Translations under genes and position numbers: made by a program | The notes under the pieces: model-generated | What the model saw: only the letters and a program-made list of their open reading frames with translations | Told to the model about the DNA's origin: nothing | Databases searched by the model: none | Assembly: GCA_035550375.1 (NCBI GenBank) | Contig: DASZPH010000124.1 | Location: 124,001 to 188,000 of the forward strand | Reading direction: 5' to 3' | DNA from: DASSFG01 sp035550375 | GTDB lineage: Bacteria; Planctomycetota; Planctomycetia; Pirellulales; JAICIG01 | DNA: 64,000 bases | Part shown: piece after piece, positions 45,801 to 52,634 of the stretch | Numbering within the stretch: the first letter of the stretch is position 1 | How the letters are laid out: each line of letters starts with the position of its first letter

Positions 45801-46772
45801 CTAAGCGAAAAACACCTTTTCCGCCGTGCGGCGTAGAAGCCAGTCGCGGTCGCCGTCGCTCAGGCCGTCCAGACGATCGCGAATAAGGCCGATCGAGTCG
45901 GCGTAGGTGTGCCCCTCCTGCACCTGGTAGGGGCAATCGGTGGCCCACATCAAGCGCTGGGGAGTAAACGCGTCGAGCAGGCGGCGGATCATGGGAATCA
46001 AGTCGTCGTAGGGCGCCTTTTTCGCACCCAAGGCATAGAAAGCCGAAAGCTTGACATACGTCTTGCGGTGCCGAGCCAGCCGGCAGAGAGCGTCGATCTC
46101 GCGAGCGCGAATCGCGCCATCGACCCCGATGCGGGCAAAGTGGTCGATCACGACCGGGGTGTCGGGAAATCTCTGGCAGTTGGCGTCGATGGCGGCCAGC
46201 GCGTCGGGGTTCACGAGGTGGCACATCGCCAGTCCTTCTGCGGCGCCGCACTTCCACATCGACTGCATTCCCTCGCCGTTCAACCAGCGGTCGACCGGCA
46301 GGTTGCGCGGATAAATGCGGAAGCCGCGCACCCCCTGCCGGGCCAGGCCGCGCATCTGGTCCGGCGGATCGGGCGACGAGTCGTCGATCACGGCCACGCC
46401 CGCGTAGACCCCCGGAAAGCGACGTATCGTGTCGAGCATGTACGAGTTGTCGAACCCGTAGAAACTCATCTGGATGAGCACCACGCGGCCAACGCCGCAC
46501 GGTCGGGCGTGCTCGAATAGTTGCTCCGGGGTGAAGCTGGGCGGCTTCATCTCGTCGCGGCGAAAACCGGCCGCCAGCGGGTAACGCTCGGTATCGGGTG
46601 TCCAAACGTGGACGTGCGCGTCGATGGGCGCGCGGGTGTCAACGGTGGGGGCCTCGTCGGCGGCTAATCGCATGGCCGCCGCCGACGCGCCGGCGGCGCC
46701 GGCGATTTGCAGCCACCGGCGCCGAGAGCAAACGCCCTGCGCCGGCAGCCTGAATTCGGGAACCGCACACAT
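45801..46772 (-). CDS. Tat-exported amidohydrolase (TIM-barrel metal-dependent hydrolase)
   Basis: The product is 323 residues. A twin-arginine leader SRRRWLQIAGAAGASAAAM (16-34) signals folded export. The barrel starts with DAHVHVW (51-57; metal ligands H53 and H55), continues with VVIDHFARIG and ends with LMWATDCPYQVQ, whose Asp is the last metal ligand. This is the amidohydrolase-2 (COG3618-like) pattern of lactonases and decarboxylases. The substrate cannot be read from the sequence. It is transcribed away from the DUF1559 gene at 46996. Confidence 0.92.
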   Translation of the reverse strand: MCAVPEFRLPAQGVCSRRRWLQIAGAAGASAAAMRLAADEAPTVDTRAPIDAHVHVWTPDTERYPLAAGFRRDEMKPPSFTPEQLFEHARPCGVGRVVLIQMSFYGFDNSYMLDTIRRFPGVYAGVAVIDDSSPDPPDQMRGLARQGVRGFRIYPRNLPVDRWLNGEGMQSMWKCGAAEGLAMCHLVNPDALAAIDANCQRFPDTPVVIDHFARIGVDGAIRAREIDALCRLARHRKTYVKLSAFYALGAKKAPYDDLIPMIRRLLDAFTPQRLMWATDCPYQVQEGHTYADSIGLIRDRLDGLSDGDRDWLLRRTAEKVFFA

Positions 46773-46995
46773 CTTCGCCTCATCTGCGATGAACTCCGGT
46801 GATCACTCTACTCGGGGCGGAACCGAAATCAAGTCTGGCTCGCGTGGGAGCTTGTGTCATGGGACCCGCCACGTAAGATAGCTCCACGGCGCCGCAGCGG
46901 ACCGCGATGGATTGGCACGCCGTGGTCCGAGAAGTGCTCGCGCCCGCGAACACGCCCGTCGTCCAGAAGAAGTTGCACCGAAATAGGGTGGCACG

Positions 46996-47775
46996 ATGAA
47001 TCGCAAAGGTCTCACGCTTGTCGAAATCCTCGTGGTCATCGCGGTAATCGCCGTGCTGGTCGCCTTGCTTCTGCCGGCCGTGCAGCTTGCCCGCGAATCG
47101 GCGCGGCGGGCCGAGTGCACGTCGCACTTACGCCAGATCGGCCTGGCGGTTCACCAGTACTACGACGCCAACCGGGGCCATTTCTTTTTGCACCACCCGT
47201 TCGACGCCGATGTGATATCACAAGCGGGCTTAAGCGATTCGTTCGCCGAAATCTACTGGGAAGACAAGCTCATGCCGTTCATCGGCGGCACGCAGGAGGC
47301 CAATGAGCAGCTCGCCAGGGAAGGAAAATGGGTGGCCAGCGAAGCGATCTACCGCTGTGCGGATGACCTGTCGGTGCGGTCACCATACGTCGACCCGAGT
47401 ACCGGCCAGGTGGACGGCATCGCGCAGCGCACGAGCTACTTGCTGAATTCGCAGCTCAGCCACAGAACGCGGCGGTACGGCTACTGGTATCTGCAGCGGT
47501 TCATCCGCGAGGTTGGCACGTCGAGCTTCATTGCCTTCTCGGAACGTAACGCCGACGCTTTCACCCCCGCGACGACCAACGACCCGCGTCAGGACGACTA
47601 CGACATTTGGCTGGGCACGAAGATCTTCCAGCCTTGGATCGCCTTCACGCGCCACGCGACGCAGGCGAACTATCTCTATCTCGACGGCCACGTCCGAACG
47701 CTCGACTGGGACGCGGCGGTCATCGACATGTTTCCCGACAAGCACGTCTTCACCGACGACATGAGCTATCCCTGA
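46996..47775 (+). CDS. DUF1559 pseudopilin-like protein (first copy)
   Basis: The product is 259 residues. A prepilin-type N-terminus (MNRKG-LTLVEILVVIAVIAVLVALLLPAVQLARE, in pieces; cleavage after G5, Glu at +5 of the mature chain) is followed by ESARRAECTSHLRQIGLAVHQYY, the DUF1559 (SBP-type) start. The C-terminal HATQANYLYLDGHVRTLDWD is the H-x-GG/G-x-x-xxDG-x-V motif of the family. Such proteins are expanded in planctomycetes and resemble major pseudopilins, but their partners are unknown. A weak GGGTGG-type ribosome site precedes it. Confidence 0.92.
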   Translation: MNRKGLTLVEILVVIAVIAVLVALLLPAVQLARESARRAECTSHLRQIGLAVHQYYDANRGHFFLHHPFDADVISQAGLSDSFAEIYWEDKLMPFIGGTQEANEQLAREGKWVASEAIYRCADDLSVRSPYVDPSTGQVDGIAQRTSYLLNSQLSHRTRRYGYWYLQRFIREVGTSSFIAFSERNADAFTPATTNDPRQDDYDIWLGTKIFQPWIAFTRHATQANYLYLDGHVRTLDWDAAVIDMFPDKHVFTDDMSYP

Positions 47776-47800
47776 ACCTGCGGTAGATCGGGCCAATACC

Positions 47801-47835
47801 CCCTCTCCCACCGGGAGAGGGTCGGGGTGAGGGCG
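47801..47835 (+). repeat. Dispersed palindromic repeat, copy D
   Basis: CCCTCTCCC-ACC-GGGAGAGGG is followed by the arm GGGGTGAGGG. It stands 26 bases after the first DUF1559 stop, so it may serve as a 3' hairpin for that mRNA. Confidence 0.85.
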
Positions 47836-47838
47836 GAT

Positions 47839-47872
47839 CGCCACGTCAATCGGTTCGCCACGTCAATCGGTT
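47839..47872 (+). repeat. 17-bp tandem duplication
   Basis: Two exact adjacent copies of CGCCACGTCAATCGGTT lie in the gap between the first DUF1559 gene and the first Cys-rich gene, right after repeat copy D. They may be a replication-slippage product or a binding site. Confidence 0.7.
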
Positions 47873-48018
47873 AGCCTGCTGCCGGTTTGCCGCGCGTTAC
47901 GCATCCCGGTCGCTGACTCGCGTTTCCCCGCATCGTTGACGATCGTGCGGCGGACGACTACGATCTCGATATCGAAGGGTAGGGCGATGGCCCCCGCCCG
48001 CCCTCGTGCTTTGCTCCC

Positions 48019-48702
48019 ATGCGACTTCGCCGGTTTCAGAACAAACTGACGCGTGGTTTGAGCCGCGGCTTGCTTTGCGCCGCGGCGCTGAGCTTTATTG
48101 TCGGCGCCGTGGGCGTGCCCCTGCCGATCGGTCGGGTCAAAGACCGCAGCGTGCCGTTTCCTTGCATGGACCGATCGTGCGGATGCCACGACGCGGCCGA
48201 CTGCAAGAAGCACTGCTGCTGCTTTTCGAGCGAGGAGAAGCTCGCCTGGTCCACCGAACATGGAGTCGATCCGACCCCCTTTGTCGACGACGAAGCGCTG
48301 GCGGCCTTGCCGCCAAAGTGCGGTGATTGCGACCGGCAGAGCTGCCACGGACACGGTCCGTCGCCAGCGTCGGACCTGCTCGCCGCCGTGGGGCCCGCGG
48401 GTGAGCAAAACCACGCAGCCACGTCTTGCTGTGCCAAGAAGGAGGCCGACCAGACGCGTCTTGCTGCGGATCGCTCTGGCGGAAAACGCGCCGGCGATCC
48501 GACTCGCGGGTCGCTGACCATCGGGGCCTACCAGCAATGTACCGGGCTGGCGTCATTCTGGACCCTGGTCCACGCCGCGCTGCCGCCAGCGAAACGCGTG
48601 CGGTGCGAATTTCAGTGGCTCGTCGTGGGTTGGGTCACGCCGCAGGACTGCCCTCTCACGAGCATTCGGTTCTCTCCTCCCACGCCGCCTCCCCGCGCCT
48701 GA
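48019..48702 (+). CDS. Exported cysteine-rich protein (first paralogue)
   Basis: The product is 227 residues. A basic start and a hydrophobic stretch (about 13-34) form a signal peptide or anchor. The core motif at about 49-69 is C-x5-CGCHDAADCKKHCCCF, giving seven Cys and a His in 21 residues, followed by SSEEKLAWSTEHGVDPTPFV. Further Cys pairs (KCGDCDRQSC) and CTGLASFWTLVHAALPP follow, and it ends in SPPTPPPRA. A paralogue lies at 49248. The density of Cys and His suggests metal binding (copper, zinc or an Fe-S site), but this is inference. I cannot name the family. Confidence 0.78.
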   Translation: MRLRRFQNKLTRGLSRGLLCAAALSFIVGAVGVPLPIGRVKDRSVPFPCMDRSCGCHDAADCKKHCCCFSSEEKLAWSTEHGVDPTPFVDDEALAALPPKCGDCDRQSCHGHGPSPASDLLAAVGPAGEQNHAATSCCAKKEADQTRLAADRSGGKRAGDPTRGSLTIGAYQQCTGLASFWTLVHAALPPAKRVRCEFQWLVVGWVTPQDCPLTSIRFSPPTPPPRA

Positions 48703-48705
48703 CGA

Positions 48706-48726
48706 GAGCGCGCGCCCGGCGCGCTC
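48706..48726 (+). terminator. Hairpin after the first Cys-rich gene
   Basis: GAGCGCGC-GCCCG-GCGCGCTC forms a perfect eight-pair stem three bases after the stop codon. There is no T-tract, so termination would need Rho or the hairpin may only protect the 3' end. Confidence 0.45.
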
Positions 48727-48914
48727 AAGCTGCGGCCAGGTGTAACGCGCGTGCCGACAAGGTTTGATTCCTTGGTCGGCGCCCGCGTATGCCCACGCGG
48801 TTTCTGTTGTGGCGTTTTCCCAGTGTTGGTTGCCCAGCTTCGTTGCAGCGCGTACGCGCTGCGTGGCGAGCGGTTGGGTCTTTGATGATCTGATGTGAGA
48901 GGAGAGTTACCCGG

Positions 48915-49094
48915 ATGGATCGAAACGATATCAAGCGCAAACCCGGCCGTCCGAGCGTCGGCCGTACCGATAAGCTGCAAATTCGCCTGACGCCCAGCGA
49001 GAAGGAAATCTTCGAGCAGGCCGCGCGAAGAAACGGTGTGTCGTTATCAGATTGGGTGCGTTCAAACCTGCGTGAGTTGTCGCTGTCGCTGTAG
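48915..49094 (+). CDS. Small ribbon-helix-helix protein (probable DNA-binding regulator)
   Basis: The 59-residue product starts at the ATG at 48915 with AGGAG upstream (48899-48903, spacing 11) and ends with TAG at 49092-49094. A basic N-terminal arm (KRKPGRPSVGR) precedes KLQIRLTPSEKEIFEQAARR and NGVSLSDWVRSNLREL, the strand-helix-helix layout of MetJ/Arc regulators and of MobC-type accessory proteins (RLTPxEKExxExAA, SLSDWVR). It may bind DNA and regulate the flanking Cys-rich and DUF1559 genes; an antitoxin role is also possible, though no toxin is seen next to it. The base use fits the neighbours. Confidence 0.75.
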   Translation: MDRNDIKRKPGRPSVGRTDKLQIRLTPSEKEIFEQAARRNGVSLSDWVRSNLRELSLSL

Positions 49095-49247
49095 GACGGC
49101 GTTGTTTCTGGTAGGCAGCCGATTGCCCGGAGCGCCAGAAGGCCCACAATCCGTAGCCGACAAGTGATGCTTTGACGCCAGCGTAAGCGATTGTCGTGTC
49201 GAGACGGGAAGGGCCCGTCTCGGCGCGGACAGGCAGCGAGTCTAGTG

Positions 49248-49820
49248 ATGAAGTCCATGCTTCACCCTCGAATGCGATCTCGTCTCCGACGCGGACTGAC
49301 CGCGGCGGCGGCGGTTGCCTTTGCGCTGGCGAGCTTGGGAGTCTCCTGGACCGCCGCGCCTCGCAAAGACCGCAGCGTGGCGTTCCCGTGCATGGATCGC
49401 GCCTGCGGTTGCCATGACGCCGCAAGCTGCAAGAAACAGTGCTGCTGTTTTTCGGACGATGAAAAGCTGGCTTGGGCGGCCAGTCGCGGCGTCGATCCGT
49501 CCCCCTTCGTAAGTCAAACAGCGGCCCATCGGCGGTCTCGATCCTGCTGCGACGTGCGGCAGGCAAAGCCATCGCGCTCGGCCTCCTGCGCGACGGACTG
49601 TCACGCAGAACGGCGCGATTCCCTGAGGATCGTCAGCATTGCGGCCGTGCGGCATTGTCACGGCTTGGCACAGCTTTGGTCGATTTTGGGCGCCGCCTTG
49701 CCGGCGGCTGGCGCGGCCCGTTATGAGTTCGATTGGGAGTCTGCGGGTACGGTCGCGCAACGTACCCCCGAACCTATTCGCCGGCAAACCTCTCCCCCAA
49801 CACCTCCCCCACGCGGCTGA
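49248..49820 (+). CDS. Exported cysteine-rich protein (second paralogue)
   Basis: The product is 190 residues from the ATG at 49248 (a second ATG is three codons on). A signal-like hydrophobic stretch covers about 15-35. The core matches the first paralogue: CMDRACGCHDAASCKKQCCCF, i.e. C-x5-CGCHDAAxCKKxCCCF, then SDDEKLAWAASRGVDPSPFV. The middle diverges (SCCDVRQ, SCATDCHAE), the block CHGLAQLWSILGAALP is kept, and the end is SPPTPPPRG. It is 37 residues shorter than its paralogue, mostly in the middle linker. A strong terminator follows. Metal binding is an inference from the Cys/His pattern. Confidence 0.78.
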   Translation: MKSMLHPRMRSRLRRGLTAAAAVAFALASLGVSWTAAPRKDRSVAFPCMDRACGCHDAASCKKQCCCFSDDEKLAWAASRGVDPSPFVSQTAAHRRSRSCCDVRQAKPSRSASCATDCHAERRDSLRIVSIAAVRHCHGLAQLWSILGAALPAAGAARYEFDWESAGTVAQRTPEPIRRQTSPPTPPPRG

Positions 49821-49824
49821 AGAC

Positions 49825-49852
49825 ACCGGCCCGCCGCCCGGGCCGGTTTGTT
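49825..49852 (+). terminator. Rho-independent terminator after the second Cys-rich gene
   Basis: ACCGGCCC-GCCGCCC-GGGCCGGT is a perfect eight-pair stem directly followed by TTGTT and further T-rich sequence. It starts five bases after the stop and separates this gene from the second DUF1559 gene. Confidence 0.65.
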
Positions 49853-49954
49853 GGGTCTTTGTTTCGGGGCAATCAAGTCTTACAGCCGTCATGTCCGTAT
49901 TGCGCCGCGCACCGCGGGCTCGATACGTGACCGACTTATAGGAGGAGAGTTTCT

Positions 49955-50836
49955 ATGAAACAGCCAAGACACGCTTTTACGCTCGTTGAGCTGTTGGTGG
50001 TGATCGCCGTCGTCGGCATCCTTGTCGCGTTGTTGTTGCCTGCGGTGCAAGCGGCACGAGAATCCTCGCGGCGGACACAATGTTACAACAATCTGAGGCA
50101 GGTCGGCATCGCGCTCAATCAGTATCACGACCGCACACGGCGTTTCCCGGCTGGATATGTGAGCTGGCTTGATGCCAACGGCGACGAGATCGGACCGGGC
50201 TGGGGTTGGGCCTCGTGTTTGCTTGCCGATTTGGAACAGGCGACGGTGGCTCAGAATATCAAGACGACCATCGACATCACTCAAAACGTCAATCAGGTGC
50301 CACGGGAGAGCGTGCTATCAATCTTTCGCTGCCCTTCGGATTCGGCGCCGGACACCTTCGTCGTCGATGCGACTACCACCAGGGTGGCCTACGGCAACTA
50401 CGTGGCCGTGAACGGCAACCTGGGCGTGAGCGACGCACCAGCTACCAACAACGGCGCGTTCGTGCGCGACTACTGGTTCACCCCGGCTGACATTCGGGAC
50501 GGACTGAGTAACACATTTTTCATCGCCGAGCGCAGCAAAACGATGTCTTTCACCACCTGGGTAGGTGCGATCACGGGCGGCGACGTGCCATCGAATCGCG
50601 ATCCCACGGCGGTCGAAATCAGCGCAGCGCTGGTTCTAGGCCACTGCGGCCCGCACATTCCCAACAATCCGGAAGTGACTGACGCCGACGCGCTGTCGAG
50701 CTCCCATCCGGAGGTCGTGAACTTTCTCTACGGCGACGGTTCGGTGCACGTCATCACCAACGGCATCGACGTCCTGGTTTACGACTATCTTGCCACCCGG
50801 GCCGGTGGCGAGGCCGTGAACAGCGAGTCACATTGA
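49955..50836 (+). CDS. DUF1559 pseudopilin-like protein (second copy)
   Basis: The product is 293 residues. The prepilin-like N-terminus FTLVELLVVIAVVGILVALLLPAVQAARE (landmarks FTLVELLVVIAV and LLLPAVQAARE) is preceded by MKQPRHA. DUF1559 continues with ESSRRTQCYNNLRQVGIALNQYHD, a mid-domain FRCPSDSAPD and the C-terminal SSSHPEVVNFLYGDGSVHVITNGID, which is the H-x-GGxNxxxxDGSVxF-type motif. This copy is much closer to the family consensus than the one at 46996. AGGAGGAG seven bases upstream is a strong ribosome site. It belongs to the 47-51 kb cassette and is followed by a DUF4198 remnant. Confidence 0.95.
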   Translation: MKQPRHAFTLVELLVVIAVVGILVALLLPAVQAARESSRRTQCYNNLRQVGIALNQYHDRTRRFPAGYVSWLDANGDEIGPGWGWASCLLADLEQATVAQNIKTTIDITQNVNQVPRESVLSIFRCPSDSAPDTFVVDATTTRVAYGNYVAVNGNLGVSDAPATNNGAFVRDYWFTPADIRDGLSNTFFIAERSKTMSFTTWVGAITGGDVPSNRDPTAVEISAALVLGHCGPHIPNNPEVTDADALSSSHPEVVNFLYGDGSVHVITNGIDVLVYDYLATRAGGEAVNSESH

Positions 50837-51027
50837 TATCCGCAAGCTGTGAGCGAAAAACCGACGCCGACGGTCTTGCCAGCTTCACGCCCAAGGAAGG
50901 AAACTACTGTCTCGTGGTCGTGCACCACGTCGACCTGCTCGCCAGTGGACCGGGATACGAAAGGACGAAATACTCGGCCACGCTTACCTTGCTCGTGCCA
51001 CAGGTTTTTCCCTGCTGCCAAGAGTGA
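50837..51027 (+). pseudogene. Remnant of a DUF4198-type protein (C-terminal end only)
   Basis: About 60 codons remain open, starting in frame at a TTG overlapping the previous stop. KTDADGLASFTPKEGNYCLVVVHHV and YERTKYSATLTLLVPQ match the end of DUF4198 (peptidase-regulatory-like) proteins, which run TDADGxAxFxxxxxGxYxLxVxH...YxATLTxxV. The normal family is about 250 residues, so the N-terminal three-quarters is missing. DUF4198 and DUF1559 genes often adjoin in planctomycetes. No proper ATG or ribosome site is present, so I call it a deletion remnant, though a small expressed protein cannot be excluded. Confidence 0.55.
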
Positions 51028-51098
51028 TCGGGCTTGTCGACAACGCGACGAGTGCCTCGTGATCAACCAAAGTCCCCATCACGCCGGGAAACGCTCTG

Positions 51099-52220
51099 AT
51101 GCGAATTGACGCCATCGACATCTACCATGTGGCCATGCCGCTCATTTATCCGTGGCGCACGGCGTATGGCGACGACCACGTGGCCGAGTCGGTCGTGCTG
51201 CGGATGAAGTCGGGCGAGTTTGAGGCGTGGAGCGAATCGAGCCCGCTGGCGGCGCCATGCTACAGCGCCGAATGGGCCGGCGGAGTCTTCGCTTGCCTCC
51301 GCGACTGGCTGGCGCCGGCGATCATCGGACGGTACGTGGAGTCGGGAGCCGACCTGCAGGAGCGGCTGGCGCACTTCAAGGGCAACTACTTCGCCAAGGG
51401 GGCGCTGGACAACGCCTGGTGGATTTTGCAGGCGAAGCGGCGCGGCATGCCGCTTTACCGGTTGCTGGGGGGCCAGCGGAACCGGGCCGACGTGGGAGCC
51501 GACTTCGGCGTGATGGATTCCATCGGCGACTTGCTCACGGCCATGCGCGGGGCGGTCGAGGCCGGCTATCCGCGGATCAAACTCAAATTCCGGCCGGGGT
51601 GGGACCTGTCGGTGCTGCGTGCGGTGCGGCAGGAGTTTCCTGACACGACGATCCACATCGACTGCAACGCCGCCTTTCGCATGCGGCATTTCGACATGCT
51701 GTGCCAACTCGACGACTTCAACCTGGCGATGATCGAGCAGCCGCTGGCGGCCGACGACCTCGTCGATCACGCCCGCCTGCAAGAGGCGATCCGCACGCCG
51801 ATCTGCCTTGACGAGGGCATTTCGTCGGTCGAGCAGGCCGAGCAGGCGATCGACTTGGGGAGTTGCCGCTGGGTGAACATCAAGCCGGGACGAGTCGGGG
51901 GGCTGACCAACGCGGTCGCGATCCACAATCTCTGCCGTGAGGCCAAGATCGGCTGCTGGGTCGGCGGCATGTTGGAGAGCGCGATCGGGGCCCGGATTTG
52001 CGTCGCCCTGGCCATGCTCGAAAACTTCACCTATCCGGCCGACATCTTTCCGTCGAGCCGCTTTTACCGCGAGGACTTAGGCCGACCGGAACTGCAACTG
52101 AGCCGATCGCCGGCAGGCTGCCCGCAGGTGGTCGCCAGCGACGAACCGGGGATTGGGACGGAACCCGATCAGGCGCTCTTAGAACGCTTTTGCCGCAGCC
52201 ACGTCCACGTCGGCACCTGA
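51099..52220 (+). CDS. menC: o-Succinylbenzoate synthase (menaquinone synthesis)
   Basis: The product is 373 residues of the enolase superfamily. The lysine pair KLK (K161, K163) is followed by metal ligands D188 (IDCNAAF), E213 (MIEQPL) and D238 (LDEGISS), and by the second-side base K262 (WVNIKPGRVGG). The ending GGMLESAIGA is typical of the MenC2/N-acylamino-acid racemase branch. The enzyme dehydrates SHCHC to o-succinylbenzoate in menaquinone synthesis; the same fold also gives N-acylamino-acid racemases, so activity could be mixed. No other men gene is in the window. Confidence 0.9.
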   Translation: MRIDAIDIYHVAMPLIYPWRTAYGDDHVAESVVLRMKSGEFEAWSESSPLAAPCYSAEWAGGVFACLRDWLAPAIIGRYVESGADLQERLAHFKGNYFAKGALDNAWWILQAKRRGMPLYRLLGGQRNRADVGADFGVMDSIGDLLTAMRGAVEAGYPRIKLKFRPGWDLSVLRAVRQEFPDTTIHIDCNAAFRMRHFDMLCQLDDFNLAMIEQPLAADDLVDHARLQEAIRTPICLDEGISSVEQAEQAIDLGSCRWVNIKPGRVGGLTNAVAIHNLCREAKIGCWVGGMLESAIGARICVALAMLENFTYPADIFPSSRFYREDLGRPELQLSRSPAGCPQVVASDEPGIGTEPDQALLERFCRSHVHVGT

Positions 52221-52235
52221 TGGATGGCACTGCGT

Positions 52236-52430
52236 CTACTGCCACAGCACGATCCGCAGCGTTTCAAACACCAAGATCGAAGCGAGCGTGACCGCCGCCA
52301 CCGTCGCCAGCGAATCGGACCACAGTTCCCGCAGTTTCGCCCCTTCGTCGACGGGCTGCCCGTCCGGCCGGCGAGAAAGCTCGAACCGGCTCAGGCCACG
52401 AAATTGCTCAAGGTGCGTAACGGTCGACAT
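52236..52430 (-). CDS. Small single-pass membrane protein, function unknown
   Basis: The 64-residue product starts at an ATG with GGAG seven bases upstream. The N-terminal 35 residues are polar and charged (HLEQFRGLSRFELSRRPDGQ). Residues about 40-63 form one membrane helix (SLATVAAVTLASILVFETLRIVLW). I recognise no family. It converges on menC with a 15-base gap. The ribosome site and the well-formed helix argue that it is real. Confidence 0.55.
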   Translation of the reverse strand: MSTVTHLEQFRGLSRFELSRRPDGQPVDEGAKLRELWSDSLATVAAVTLASILVFETLRIVLWQ

Positions 52431-52634
52431 GGTTCACTCCTGCGAAAACTGGGCAGACACCGAAGCCGGTGGCTAACCACTTTTGCCAATCTACGGAGTG
52501 TGATACGCCGGCCGCGGAAGAACCTTACAGCGCAGCCGATCGCCCGGAGCCAAAACGATCGCAAGCCACTGGCAGCATGGAAGTTACGCCAACTTCCCAC
52601 TCGTTTTCGGTTAGGTGGTGCGCGACGGCCCACA

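Noticed and set aside
45619..45804. Plus-strand frame of 61 codons between the DUF4214 protein and the amidohydrolase
   Set aside because: No ribosome site of its own, no conserved pattern, and it runs into the 3' end of the convergent gene.
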